NCBI GenBank assembly: GCA_038230975.1
Contig: JBBRMF010000031.1
Location: 1-30,074, forward strand
Reading direction: 5' to 3'
Source of the DNA: JANXVV01 sp038230975
GTDB taxonomy: Bacteria; Planctomycetota; Phycisphaerae; Tepidisphaerales; Tepidisphaeraceae
DNA: 30,074 nucleotides
Shown: in pieces, positions 6,436-15,300 of the stretch
Layout of the letters: every line of letters begins with the position of its first letter
How positions within the stretch are numbered: position 1 is the stretch's first letter
Notes under the pieces: model-generated
Seen by the model: only the letters and a program-made list of their open reading frames with translations
Database searches by the model: none
What the model was told of the DNA's origin: nothing
Translations under genes and position numbers: made by a program

Positions 6436-8847
6436 ATGTCGCAGTCATTCGATGTGACAACCGATCCACCGCAGGACAGTTCTTCTGGCACCGCACCTTG
6501 GAGCGCATCACAGCTCAACCGACTTCATCTCGAATGGCAAAATCTGGTTCGATGCTACGCGTATCATCCGTTTGTGCGGATTCTGTCTTTTTACGGTGCG
6601 CCCCCCACGGCTTATGAAGTTGAGTTTCGCGTTCGCACGTTGGAGATCGACGCCGCGGGACGGCTTGGATACGCACCCGCGTGCTCTATCAAACTCCAGC
6701 TTTCGAGTGACTTCCCGCATCGCGCTCCACAGATCGTGCCGCTTCAGGCGATCTTTCACCCGAACGTAGACACCGAATGCGTGCAGATATTCCCGCCGTG
6801 GAAGCCGTCGCAGACGCTGGTCGACGTGATTGAGCGCGTCGGAAAACTTCTGGCGTACCAGAGCATCGATCCGCAAGATGTTTGGAATCCGGTGGCGATG
6901 GAATGGGTGATCGCGAATCCTGGACATGTCCCCACAGATCCAACCGCCAACCTCGCCAATGACGCCGGCGGTAATCCGATCGAACGGATCTGTCGGTACG
7001 GTCCGGTGACACTGCCTGCGATTCGGGAACAGCTTCACGCGTTCTCCCAATCGTTGCTCGATCCCGGGCGAACGATCGATCCGACTGACCTTGAGAATTT
7101 CTGCCTGCGAATTCGGCTGGCATTGCGCGTTTTTCTCGATGCGGGAATCCCTGCGAGCCTGGCAACAGAAGCCAACGAGTTGAATGCCTGGATCAATGCC
7201 CTGCCAGAGGCGGAGGCAGTTTTCGCCAAATTCCGATCGGCGATTTCCGCCGGAAAATCTGCCGATCGATTGATCACCAGTCTAAATGAAGCCGCGAGGC
7301 AACTTGATCAACAACTGTCAATGCTTCAGCAAATCATCCGCGATGAGCCCTCCGATGACCCGCGTCTGCTGCTTCAGGAGTTGCCGAATACGGCTGATTT
7401 ACAGAAATCCCAAGGTGTCTTGCGAGGACTGCTCGTAAAGGCCGAACAAAGACTGGCGACCGCTCGAGCGCTCGATGAAACCTTGAGGGCGACAACCTCT
7501 GACGATTCGCTGCCGGTGCCTCTGCAAAAGATGATCGATCACCTGAAGTCGTCTCAAATTCTGCCGACTCAACAAACCAACGATCGATTGCAGGCAATTT
7601 ACAGTATCAGTGCGGAGATCGTTGCGCGGGGCCGCGACGAATCATTCGCGGTCTATTGCCTCGTGCTTTGGAGAGAATTTGTCGACACTCGGCATCGCGC
7701 TCAATTGCTCGCCAAGCAGATCATCGAATGGGGTTCGCCGGGGGTCCAGGCCTATTTTCTCAACAATGAAAGCGGACGGCACGGACCTTTTGACTTTGAA
7801 CAACAAGTCGACATGGGAACTTCCCAGATCGCGATCCGAAAAGTAAACCACCATGCGATCGAGGCGATTGATCTCATGCGGGGTGTGGTGATGGGTCGCA
7901 GCGAAACTGGGAATCTCTCTGTTTTCATCCCGGGAGAGCAACCGGCCAAAACATTTCCCACGACATTCTGCCCCACACCTCGTTGCGATGATTTGGCGTT
8001 GCAGCTCGAATATGCCGTGACCCGGACGCGTGCGATTTTGGAGAAGCTATTTGAGGCTCAACCGACGGAAGTGCCTATTTCGGCGTGTGCGAAACACGCC
8101 GCGGCGCTGGCCTCTCCGTCGGCGATGTTCACCATCGCGACGGAGCATCAGGCGGTAACCACCGCTTGGACCGCGCTCGCCGCCGACCTTCGCTCGCTCG
8201 CTCCGTTCAAAGAGCGAATGGCAACCTACCATTTGCTGGCCCGAGTGCATGAATCGATCCCACTTTTTCTGGAAGATCGATCAAGATCCGCAGCGTTACA
8301 GGCCAAATGTGACAAACGCATTGCAGAAATACTGGCTCGAGGATCGACCGATGCCGAATCCGGCAGGGTGATTATCCCGGGAAAGCACCATAAGGAATAC
8401 GAATCACTTCTGTCCGAAAGCGAAACGATACAAATTGAATTGGATCATTTGGACGCCTCCATTCGGATGCTATGCGAACATGTTGCGGCTCGCATGGCCG
8501 TGAAAAAAGACTCGGCTTCACCCATCGGCTCGGCGAAAATACCGCAACTGGCATTGCTTCCTGAAATGGCCGTCGACATGGCCGAATTGTCTGACACAAT
8601 GAACGATCAGGCGGTCTTACAATGGGTCAGCGCGATCGAAGGAATGGCGCAAACCCAATTGTATTTTGGTCGCCGACCCACCGCCCCGCCGATTGACGAA
8701 TCACTGTCTGATCGATCCGATACTGAAACCGCCGGTGAAGATGCGGATCTTCCCAGTGTTCCCCATCCCGATCAGTTTTCCGACATTCCCGACTCCCGAA
8801 ACGCGCCAGCGGAGCGAACGAGTGATCTACTTCTGGATCGGATGTAA
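6436..8847 (+). CDS. E2 (ubiquitin-conjugating, UBC-fold) protein with long C-terminal extension
   Basis: The first ~165 of 803 residues form a UBC/E2-like domain. HPN (108-110) is followed by the likely catalytic Cys115 in TECVQIF and a Trp (W122), the canonical E2 order. It aligns along its length with the 209-residue E2 at 22161-22790, sharing FHPN(V/I)D, T-x-C-V, LVD-x-(V)I-R-(V/I)G-(K/E)-(M/L)LAYQ and a P-T-D ending, so both belong to one bacterial E2 subfamily. E2s carry a ubiquitin-like protein as a thioester. Residues ~170-803 match nothing I recognise; they are mostly helix-like, with some beta character around 440-530, and an acidic, disordered-looking tail. There are no membrane segments. 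The ATG at 6436 has a strong GGAGG eight bases upstream. It stands alone between tRNA-Ala and a convergent gene. Confidence 0.82.
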   Translation: MSQSFDVTTDPPQDSSSGTAPWSASQLNRLHLEWQNLVRCYAYHPFVRILSFYGAPPTAYEVEFRVRTLEIDAAGRLGYAPACSIKLQLSSDFPHRAPQIVPLQAIFHPNVDTECVQIFPPWKPSQTLVDVIERVGKLLAYQSIDPQDVWNPVAMEWVIANPGHVPTDPTANLANDAGGNPIERICRYGPVTLPAIREQLHAFSQSLLDPGRTIDPTDLENFCLRIRLALRVFLDAGIPASLATEANELNAWINALPEAEAVFAKFRSAISAGKSADRLITSLNEAARQLDQQLSMLQQIIRDEPSDDPRLLLQELPNTADLQKSQGVLRGLLVKAEQRLATARALDETLRATTSDDSLPVPLQKMIDHLKSSQILPTQQTNDRLQAIYSISAEIVARGRDESFAVYCLVLWREFVDTRHRAQLLAKQIIEWGSPGVQAYFLNNESGRHGPFDFEQQVDMGTSQIAIRKVNHHAIEAIDLMRGVVMGRSETGNLSVFIPGEQPAKTFPTTFCPTPRCDDLALQLEYAVTRTRAILEKLFEAQPTEVPISACAKHAAALASPSAMFTIATEHQAVTTAWTALAADLRSLAPFKERMATYHLLARVHESIPLFLEDRSRSAALQAKCDKRIAEILARGSTDAESGRVIIPGKHHKEYESLLSESETIQIELDHLDASIRMLCEHVAARMAVKKDSASPIGSAKIPQLALLPEMAVDMAELSDTMNDQAVLQWVSAIEGMAQTQLYFGRRPTAPPIDESLSDRSDTETAGEDADLPSVPHPDQFSDIPDSRNAPAERTSDLLLDRM

Positions 8848-8896
8848 ATAACCGTTCGCGATGGGCGGAGGTTTCGCTGCGAGCGACCGGGCGAGG

Positions 8897-9634
8897 TTAT
8901 TTGCCGGGCGGAATTTCCCGAAGGTAAATGTTTCGGAAGCGAATCTCCGAACCATGCGTTTGCAGTTCAATCGGTCCGGTGGGCAGAATCGGTTTCGTGC
9001 GGTCGAAGTAATTGTCGAGAATTTGGCCCTCGACCGTTTGTTTGCCGTTGAGCCACACCCACACTTTGGTGCCGACGATCTTGATGTGCAGGGTGTTCCA
9101 CTCTCCCACGGGATTGTCCGCTTTGATGAGCGGCCATTTGCCGGGGTTGTCGTCATTGTTATTCCAAAGCCCGCCCGAACCTTTTCCCGCGCCGTTCTTC
9201 TGTTCGCCCGAGTTTTCCGGATCCCAGATTTGCACCTGCGGGAAACTGCGAAGATAGATCCCGGAATCGCCATTATGGCTTACCATCAACCAGTCCACCC
9301 ACATTTCAAAATCGCCGTAATCCCTGCCGGTCGTTAGATAAACACCTTTGCCATCAGAAACAATCTCACCTTTGGCGATATCGACGCTCCAATGTTTGGC
9401 GAGATCGGTATTCCAGTCCGCCAACTTCTTGGCATGCTCCTCCGGTGACAATTTCGCCTCGGCATACGGGCTGTAAGTCTGCTGCCGACCGCGCCAGCCA
9501 CTCAGATCCTTACCATTGAAAAGACTCACGAACCCTTCGGGCGGCGAGTTGTTCATCTGCTTTTTCGATTCATCCGAAAAGCAAAGCGACGCGGAAAGAA
9601 TAACGGCTAAGAATGCGAAGGTGGGTTTCATCAT
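8897..9634 (-). CDS. Secreted DUF1080 / 3-keto-disaccharide hydrolase-like protein
   Basis: 245 residues with an N-terminal signal peptide (MMKPTFAFLAVILSASLCFS) and the family hallmark GFVSLFNGKDLSGW. Later conserved elements are the YGDFEMWVDWLM strand, NGDSGIYLRSFPQVQIWD, WNTLHIKIVGTKVWVWLNGKQ and the final IELQTHGSEIRFRNIYLREI, typical of the concanavalin-like DUF1080 fold. The family is expanded in planctomycetes, and members have been assigned to hydrolysis of 3-keto-glycosides; the substrate here is unknown. AAAGGAAA lies just upstream of the start; the second Met (9631) is an equally good start. The protein should be exported to the periplasm or beyond. Confidence 0.92.
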   Translation of the reverse strand: MMKPTFAFLAVILSASLCFSDESKKQMNNSPPEGFVSLFNGKDLSGWRGRQQTYSPYAEAKLSPEEHAKKLADWNTDLAKHWSVDIAKGEIVSDGKGVYLTTGRDYGDFEMWVDWLMVSHNGDSGIYLRSFPQVQIWDPENSGEQKNGAGKGSGGLWNNNDDNPGKWPLIKADNPVGEWNTLHIKIVGTKVWVWLNGKQTVEGQILDNYFDRTKPILPTGPIELQTHGSEIRFRNIYLREIPPGK

Positions 9635-9672
9635 CGTTTTCCTTTTGGAACTTCCATGGGGATGGGCTTTTA

Positions 9673-9738
9673 GGTGGCATGGGCGTCTCGCCCGCGTTTC
9701 CTTTAAAAGAAATGCACGGGCGAGACGCCCATGCCACC
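9673..9738. repeat. Palindromic repeat family A, copy 2
   Basis: Arms at 9673-9694 and 9717-9738 are perfectly complementary over 22 bp (GGTGGCATGGGCGTCTCGCC and two more bases), with a 22-nt loop. It lies between two minus-strand genes, downstream of the DUF3500 gene and just upstream of the DUF1080 gene, where it may end transcription of the former. Confidence 0.92.
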
Positions 9739-9745
9739 CAATCTC

Positions 9746-10813
9746 TCAATGTTTATTTTCTTCGATATGTTTACCGAGCAAATCTTCACCGAAATCCCGA
9801 GTCAGATCGCGCCAGACACTATGAACGTGGTTCGCATTATTCTGCGTGTTATCGTACTCAATCAAAAAGGTTGGACCTTGAACGCGATAATAATGAGGCT
9901 GCCCCAGTTCAAGCCCACCGGCCCAGGCGAATTGCACCTTATCCCAACCGGCGGCGGTGATCCGAGCAATATCGTCGGCTGCTAACTCTCCGCGCAGACG
10001 GTTCGCATATTCGCTGATGATATTGGCCACCTGCTTTTTCTGGTCGTCCGTCATTTGCGGATACGCCAACCCCACCGGCGTTTGCAACATAGTCTTTCGC
10101 AAATTGAAAGACAGCACATCTTTCGGTGCCGTCTCCGTGACGATCGCCACCTTCCGCTGATCGTCCGTCAAGGATTTTATAAGTTGACGACCCAAGTCTT
10201 CTTCCACCCCGAGTACCCGCAGACCTTTTCGCGGGCCGGCAAGCACATTGGCCGGGTTAGACCCGAAGAACGCCGGGCCGGCAACCGCGATTTTGCCGTC
10301 GACGATCGTGAAGTTGAGCGACAGATGATGCCCTTCCAAGCGCCAACCCCAGGGATCTTTTTGTCCGGGTGTCCCGAAAATGGAGAAGTAATACAGTTCC
10401 GGATCTCGCACCGGCCCTGTGGTTTCCAATTCCTTTAGGATCTGATCGAGGCTCATGATCGTCAGAGATTCCGCATAACCCTTCTGACTCAATCCGCTGG
10501 CCAAAAACGCATGGGCCAAAGCGCGCTGCGCGGAATTCATTTCTTTGATCGTCAACCCTTTTCGGGGCTTTGGGATGAAATGCCAATTCAGCCGTTCATC
10601 ATCGTCAAACTTAAAGCCAGCCTTGGCTTGTTGCTCGGGGGAGAGCGAAGCCCAGAAATTTTGTGCCGTCTGCACCATCTCGGCGATGGCTTTATCGCTC
10701 GATTGAATTTTAACAACGTCAGGAGATGTTGAAGAAGTTTCAGCCGTGATGGGAAGATGCAAAAATCCCGTGCAGGCTGAGACGAATAAGAGCGTACGAA
10801 TTTTAAATGCCAT
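9746..10813 (-). CDS. Secreted DUF3500 protein
   Basis: 355 residues with an N-terminal signal peptide (hydrophobic TLLFVSACTGFLHLPI, then a TAETS cleavage region). Features of the DUF3500 family are present: LNWHFIPKPRKGLTIKEM, YYFSIFGTPG, WGWRLEGHHLSLNFTI, AGPAFFGSNPA, and the C-terminal YYRVQGPTFLIEYDNTQNN followed by HSVWRD and DFGEDLL. The family has no established biochemical role that I know of; conserved His, Trp and Asp residues hint at a metal-dependent or hydrolytic extracytoplasmic function. It is followed after the palindromic repeat by the DUF1080 gene on the same strand, and both proteins are exported. It is divergent from trpA. Confidence 0.9.
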   Translation of the reverse strand: MAFKIRTLLFVSACTGFLHLPITAETSSTSPDVVKIQSSDKAIAEMVQTAQNFWASLSPEQQAKAGFKFDDDERLNWHFIPKPRKGLTIKEMNSAQRALAHAFLASGLSQKGYAESLTIMSLDQILKELETTGPVRDPELYYFSIFGTPGQKDPWGWRLEGHHLSLNFTIVDGKIAVAGPAFFGSNPANVLAGPRKGLRVLGVEEDLGRQLIKSLTDDQRKVAIVTETAPKDVLSFNLRKTMLQTPVGLAYPQMTDDQKKQVANIISEYANRLRGELAADDIARITAAGWDKVQFAWAGGLELGQPHYYRVQGPTFLIEYDNTQNNANHVHSVWRDLTRDFGEDLLGKHIEENKH

Positions 10814-10899
10814 GAAATGTTTCCTTGATGGGTTACCGCGCCAAATTCAGGTTACGTGAGATCAATCAATCGGGCAAATCCTCTCGCCGGTTACACTTC

Positions 10900-10927
10900 T
10901 TGACCGCACTCGGACGGGCCGTATTAT
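10900..10927 (+). promoter_or_regulatory. Predicted sigma-70 promoter of trpA
   Basis: TTGACC (10900-10905), 16-nt spacer, TATTAT (10922-10927). The expected start is near 10934, followed by TAGGA at 10936-10940 as ribosome-binding site and the ATG at 10948. Confidence 0.6.
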
Positions 10928-10947
10928 CGTCGCGATAGGAATTCCGA

Positions 10948-11760
10948 ATGCAAAAAGACAGCGTTTCCCGTCGCACGATCGCCCAGACATTTTCCGAGTT
11001 GCGCGCATCTGGCAAGATAGCCCTGATGCCGTTCCTCTCCGCCGGTTATCCCGACCTGACTACTACCGCGGCAATACTCCCGGCGTTGGAGGCGGCCGGG
11101 GCAAATCTGATCGAAATCGGTTTTCCGTACTCCGATCCCATTGCCGATGGTCCGACGATTCAGGAAAGTTACACGGTGGCGTTATCCCACAAACTTAAAC
11201 TAGCGGACATCTTCAAAATGGTGGCGGCCGTGCGGCCGATCGTGGGTTTGCCGTTGGTCGGGATGGTCAGTTACAGCATCATCTTCCGTTATGGCTTGGA
11301 TCGGTTCGTTGTCGACGCCAAGACCGCTGGGTTCGATGCCTTGATCATTCCAGATCTTCCACCGCCGGAAGCCCAATCAATCTGCACGAAGATTCGCGCC
11401 GGTGGGTTGGATACGGTTTTGCTTGTGGCCCCTACCACCACACCCGAGCGTCGCGCGGAAATCGCGGCCCTCAGCAGTGGGTTTATTTATTACCTTTCGA
11501 TCTCCGGCATCACCGGCGAGCGCGACAAACTCCCGGCCGATCTGACAACCAACGTGAAGGCCCTCAAACAACTGACCGACAAACCGGTCTGCGTGGGCTT
11601 TGGAATCTCTAAACGCGAGCATGTCCAGCAGTTATCGGACATTGCCGATGGGGTGATTGTCGGCAGTGCGTTCGTCAAAAGGATCACGCAGCATGCTTCC
11701 GAAGGCCCTGCTGCCATCGCCAAGGCCCTCGGTGAGTATTGCCGCGAGCTTCTGATATAA
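10948..11760 (+). CDS. trpA: Tryptophan synthase alpha chain
   Basis: Cleaves indole-3-glycerol phosphate to indole and glyceraldehyde 3-phosphate; indole is channelled to the beta chain (TrpB). 270 residues, normal for the family. The signature EIGFPYSDPIADGPTIQ carries the catalytic pair E56 and D67 (E49 and D60 in the E. coli enzyme). The TIM-barrel phosphate-binding elements are seen in SISGITGERD and GFGISKREH plus DGVIVGSAFVK. A promoter and an AGGA box lie directly upstream. No trpB or other trp gene is next to it, so the pathway is scattered; the ECF sigma gene starts 44 nt downstream and could share its transcript. Confidence 0.96.
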   Translation: MQKDSVSRRTIAQTFSELRASGKIALMPFLSAGYPDLTTTAAILPALEAAGANLIEIGFPYSDPIADGPTIQESYTVALSHKLKLADIFKMVAAVRPIVGLPLVGMVSYSIIFRYGLDRFVVDAKTAGFDALIIPDLPPPEAQSICTKIRAGGLDTVLLVAPTTTPERRAEIAALSSGFIYYLSISGITGERDKLPADLTTNVKALKQLTDKPVCVGFGISKREHVQQLSDIADGVIVGSAFVKRITQHASEGPAAIAKALGEYCRELLI

Positions 11761-11804
11761 TTTCACAGGGTTTTTTCTAACTTCCCCTCTGATAGAGTGT
11801 CTGG

Positions 11805-12467
11805 ATGATGGAGCCGAAGGCGACCGAGCCAGATTCTGAGCCCGAAACCGACGGCCTGAAAATGCCGTCCGGGTCGTCGCCCTCTGACGGTGAGTTGGTT
11901 CGTCAGTGCCTGAATGGAAAGAACCGGGCGTTTGATGAGCTTATCCAGCGGTATCAACGGCAAGCCGTCGCCGTCTCTTATCGGCTGCTGGGTAACAGTC
12001 ATGATGCCCTTGAAGTGACTCAAGATGCGTTTCTTAAATCATTCAGCAGTCTGAGCACGCTCCAAAAACCAGAAGCGTTTGGCGGTTGGTTGATGCGGAT
12101 CGTCTCCAACCTTTCGCTGAATTTCCGCCGGGGTCGCAAGACGAGATCGCAACTGCCTCTGGATGATCTGCTCGGATCGACGGATGGGAACACCAGCGCC
12201 TCCGGCCAGAACGCAGTCGGCAGCGAATGGATGTCGCGTAGCGGTGATCCGGTTCGCAATCTGGAAAGCCAGGAACTCGGCGTAAAATTGCAGGAGGCTT
12301 TGAACCAGCTTCCCGAAAAACAAAGACAGGCCCTCGTGCTGTTCACCGTGCAGGAGATGCCGCAAAAAGAAGTCGCCGAAGTGTTGAATTGCAGCGTAGA
12401 AGCCGTGAAATGGCACGTTTTCCAAGGACGCAAAAAACTAAAGGAACTCCTCAAAGACCACCTGTAA
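11805..12467 (+). CDS. ECF-type RNA polymerase sigma factor
   Basis: 220 residues. After a poorly conserved, acidic N terminus of about 30 residues comes region 2 (about 42-110: FDELIQRYQRQAVAVSYRLL, DALEVTQDAFLKSFSSL, FGGWLMRIVSNLSLNFRR), a linker, and region 4 (about 165-216: LPEKQRQALVLF, then MPQKEVAEVLNCSVEAVKWHV, the -35-binding helix-turn-helix). This is the extracytoplasmic-function layout, without regions 1 and 3. The next gene, 34 nt downstream, encodes a one-TM protein likely to be its anti-sigma factor, which implies that release depends on a signal from the envelope. Two adjacent ATGs (11805, 11808) are possible starts. Confidence 0.93.
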   Translation: MMEPKATEPDSEPETDGLKMPSGSSPSDGELVRQCLNGKNRAFDELIQRYQRQAVAVSYRLLGNSHDALEVTQDAFLKSFSSLSTLQKPEAFGGWLMRIVSNLSLNFRRGRKTRSQLPLDDLLGSTDGNTSASGQNAVGSEWMSRSGDPVRNLESQELGVKLQEALNQLPEKQRQALVLFTVQEMPQKEVAEVLNCSVEAVKWHVFQGRKKLKELLKDHL

Positions 12468-12501
12468 TTTTGCCGCTCGCGGCTTAGCCGTACTAACTCA
12501 A

Positions 12502-13344
12502 ATGACCGACGAACTCCTGGAATTTTCCATCAGCCAATACCTCGACAATGATCTGTCGCCCGAGGAGATCGTCGCCCTTGAAGAACGCCTTAAAACCGAT
12601 CCCGCCGCCCGAGCATTACTTGATGAATATCGTCAGATCAACGTGCTCCTAAAAGCACCCCCGGCAATGCCTCAAATGTCGTGGAACACACTCGCCACTC
12701 ATCTGTCCGCCGCCGTCGCCGAGGATTCCGAACAATTTGAATTCACCCTCAGCCAATTCGCCGACGGCAATTTGCCGGCGGACGAAATCCCGGCCTTGGA
12801 AGCCCGCCTGATGGAAGATCCCGCCGCAAGAGCCACATTGGCTCAACATCAGCAGCTAAACGATCTTCTGAAGTCGCCAGCCATGTTGCCCACGATTCGT
12901 TGGGGCAACTCGACGAAACACCTTTCTAACGTAATCGCCGATGCCTCTGAACCGCCATCGATCAAGCTCTATCCAAATCGTTGGATTCGTGGGCTGCGCG
13001 GTTTGGCCTTGGCTGCGTGCGTGTTAGTGGCAAGTGCGTTGGGAATTCGCACATTCACTTCGCATCGCCCGTCAACCATCGATCAGGTCGTGATCGTTCC
13101 AAAAACGAATGACCCTTCGACTGTCGCCCAGTTAACGCCGGCGCGGGTGCAGATCGAAATTGGTGGACCCGATCCAGAAACGACTCACGGAATGGCCGTT
13201 GCCGAAATCACGATTGGCGCTGGCCCGCAAGCCGCCACTGAAGAATCCCCCGCTTTTGCCGAAGGAATCATTGCGCGTTCTCCCCGCAGCTTGATTGCCT
13301 CAAACGCCGCGTCGGTGCAAGATGGCGCTCAGATGCCGTATTGA
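12502..13344 (+). CDS. Probable membrane anti-sigma factor with duplicated N-terminal module
   Basis: 280 residues. Two homologous segments of about 75 residues occur in tandem (about 7-78 and 79-150), each with an (S/L)SQ(Y/F)xDxxL motif, EIxALExRL, DPAARA and a QxNxLLK helix. This is the short helical layout of bacterial anti-sigma domains, normally present once. The HxxxCxxC zinc motif of ZAS proteins is absent. A single membrane segment follows (about 170-187, LALAACVLVASALGI), with an extracytoplasmic C terminus of about 90 residues. Position directly after the ECF sigma gene supports an anti-sigma role: the N-terminal part would hold the sigma factor at the membrane. The assignment is from layout and context, not a strong family match. 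Confidence 0.75.
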   Translation: MTDELLEFSISQYLDNDLSPEEIVALEERLKTDPAARALLDEYRQINVLLKAPPAMPQMSWNTLATHLSAAVAEDSEQFEFTLSQFADGNLPADEIPALEARLMEDPAARATLAQHQQLNDLLKSPAMLPTIRWGNSTKHLSNVIADASEPPSIKLYPNRWIRGLRGLALAACVLVASALGIRTFTSHRPSTIDQVVIVPKTNDPSTVAQLTPARVQIEIGGPDPETTHGMAVAEITIGAGPQAATEESPAFAEGIIARSPRSLIASNAASVQDGAQMPY

Positions 13345-13368
13345 AGTCGATATTCATCGGAGCCGTTT

Positions 13369-14520
13369 ATGCATCGCTGCGTTGTCACCCTGTTGGTTAT
13401 TCTGTCTTTGACGTCGATCGCATTCGCGGAAGACACCACGTCAGCGCTGATCAATCAGGCGCTGGATAAACCCCAGAAGCTTACGTTGAACTCACTGCTG
13501 CCGCAGGCGATGGAACAGATTCAGCAGCAGAGCGGGATACCCCTGAAAGCGGATCCGGCGGTCTGGGATCTTCTTCCCTGGGGCCGCGATACCAACATCC
13601 ATGCGACCATTGAAAATCAGACCCTCCGGCAGGCCCTCGAAGCGATTACCCGCAAATTAGGCTTGCAGTTTGAAGTGAAGAACGAGGCCTTGGTGCTCGA
13701 ACCCATTCCCGCGCTGCGCCGACTCGCCCGGCGTTCAACGGCTCAGGAGCTCGCCTGCCTCGAAGTGCTCTCGAAAGAAGCCTTTCCTTCGAGCGGCGCG
13801 CTCACTCTTAAATCCCTGATAGATGCGGTGGACAAACAATTGCTGGCCGCCAAATCAAGTTACGCGATCGATCCCCCCGCCGGCGATTCATCGTTGATGA
13901 ACACAGAAGTGAATATCGCTCGCAACAGCACGCTGCTTGATTCCCTTGAAGCGATGGCCAAGCAGACCGCCGCCACATGGTACCCCTGGGGCAAGACGGT
14001 TGTGATCCTCGGAAAGCAGGACCAGATTAAGCGTCAACTTAATCGCTCGATCACGGTTCGATACAACGGCACTGATCTGGCACAAGTGCTTTCCGAACTT
14101 TCCCAAAAATCCGGCGTGCCATTCGACATCGAAGCTGGCGCGATCCAACAGCTTCCCCCCGAAGCGCGTACCATCAACCTGATCCTGGAAGACTATTCAA
14201 TCCACAATGCCCTGGAAGCCATCCGCGGCACCACCGGCCTGGATTTCATGGTTCGCGAAGGCGGTGTCTATCTCTGGAACCAGGCCTCCAGCCCCGCCCG
14301 CCGCGAGCGAGTGTTGATCACGATGCCAGTTCAGGGCACCGATATGGTCGTACTCATCACAGAATCCCAAGTCCCCGCCGATGTGCGAGACTACGTAAAT
14401 CAGAAGATGCAAAAGCAGTTCGACAATATTCGCCAGATGATGAAGGAAGAAGGGTTCCACCCCCCGACCACACGGCCGACCACCAGACCCACAACGATTA
14501 AAAAGAACGAAGATCTGTAA
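13369..14520 (+). CDS. Secreted protein with repeated STN-like (secretin/TonB short N-terminal) domains
   Basis: 383 residues with a signal peptide (LVILSLTSIAFA, cut near AFA-ED). Three regions resemble STN domains (about 40-110, 143-213, 224-303). Each pairs a predicted beta strand with a segment such as TLRQALEAITRKLGLQFEV, TLLDSLEAMAKQTAATWYP or SIHNALEAIRGTTGLDFMV, followed by a strand ending in VLE or VIL. STN domains occur at the N termini of secretins and signalling TonB receptors and take part in protein contacts in the periplasm. There is no secretin pore or TonB barrel. The C terminus carries a PTTRPTTRPTT tail. It lies 24 nt after the anti-sigma gene, so it may be the extracytoplasmic sensor or an effector of that sigma pathway. 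Confidence 0.72.
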   Translation: MHRCVVTLLVILSLTSIAFAEDTTSALINQALDKPQKLTLNSLLPQAMEQIQQQSGIPLKADPAVWDLLPWGRDTNIHATIENQTLRQALEAITRKLGLQFEVKNEALVLEPIPALRRLARRSTAQELACLEVLSKEAFPSSGALTLKSLIDAVDKQLLAAKSSYAIDPPAGDSSLMNTEVNIARNSTLLDSLEAMAKQTAATWYPWGKTVVILGKQDQIKRQLNRSITVRYNGTDLAQVLSELSQKSGVPFDIEAGAIQQLPPEARTINLILEDYSIHNALEAIRGTTGLDFMVREGGVYLWNQASSPARRERVLITMPVQGTDMVVLITESQVPADVRDYVNQKMQKQFDNIRQMMKEEGFHPPTTRPTTRPTTIKKNEDL

Positions 14521-14614
14521 CCCCAGGCACGGCCAGAAATACCATCGAGTGGCTCCTTTCCTTCATCGCGTCAAGTGGCTTTGAATGGACTTCAACGCAC
14601 AGTCTTCAAATACG

Positions 14615-14648
14615 AAGGGTCGAAAGAACTTTAATTCTTCCGACCCTT
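14615..14648. terminator. Bidirectional hairpin between convergent genes
   Basis: AAGGGTCGAAAGAA (14615-14628) pairs with TTCTTCCGACCCTT (14635-14648) with one mismatch and a 6-nt loop. It separates the STN-like gene (plus) from sod (minus). The A/T pairs of the inner stem rather than a long T-run follow it, so efficiency is uncertain. Confidence 0.6.
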
Positions 14649-14688
14649 GGCGTTCACGGTATGCGAACCGTGCGAAATCGCTAGCCGA

Positions 14689-15300
14689 TTACTTCGCGCT
14701 ATTAAACCGCTCTTCACAGAAATCCCAATTGATCACATTCCAGAACGCGGCAATGTATTCCGGACGGCGGTTCTGGTACTTCAAATAGTAAGCATGTTCC
14801 CAAACGTCTAAACCAAGAACCGGAAACTTGCTTTCCATCAGCGGGCTGTCCTGATTCGGCAAAGACGTGATTTCAAGCTTTCCGCCATTCTTCACCAGCC
14901 AGGCCCAGCCTGACCCAAACCGGGTCGTGGCGGCGGTGGCGAAAAGTTCCTTGAACTTGTCGAATGAACCAAACGTGCTGTCGATGGCAGCGCCGAGGTT
15001 GCCCTTGGCGGGGCCGCCGCCTTTGGGTTTCATCATCTGCCAGAAATGGGCGTGGTTGTGCGCGCCCCCACCGTTGTTCCGGACGGCGGTCTTGATCGCT
15101 TCCGGAACGATCGCCAGATTGTTGGCCAACAGTTCATGCAGGGGTTTATCCGCCAACACCGGAGCCTGCTCCAGGGCTTTGTTCAAGTTCGTGATATACG
15201 CCTGATGGTGCTTGCCGTGATGAATCTCCATCGTCTGCTTGTCAATGTACGGTTCAAGTGCATCGGACGGGTAAGGCAGCGGGGGTAATGTATGAGGCAT
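14689..15300 (-). CDS. sodA: Superoxide dismutase, Fe/Mn family
   Basis: Converts superoxide to oxygen and hydrogen peroxide. 203 residues, normal length. Metal ligands sit in MEIHHGKHHQAY (first His), HNHAHFW (second His) and DVWEHAYYL (Asp and third His). Residues NQDSPLM before GLDVWEHAYY are of the type seen in manganese enzymes, so Mn preference is more likely, although cambialistic enzymes exist. The start at 15300 (MPHTLPPLPY) is fixed by AAGGAG about six bases upstream; the frame is open further upstream but that extension is not conserved. No signal peptide, so cytoplasmic. Confidence 0.96.
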   Translation of the reverse strand: MPHTLPPLPYPSDALEPYIDKQTMEIHHGKHHQAYITNLNKALEQAPVLADKPLHELLANNLAIVPEAIKTAVRNNGGGAHNHAHFWQMMKPKGGGPAKGNLGAAIDSTFGSFDKFKELFATAATTRFGSGWAWLVKNGGKLEITSLPNQDSPLMESKFPVLGLDVWEHAYYLKYQNRRPEYIAAFWNVINWDFCEERFNSAK

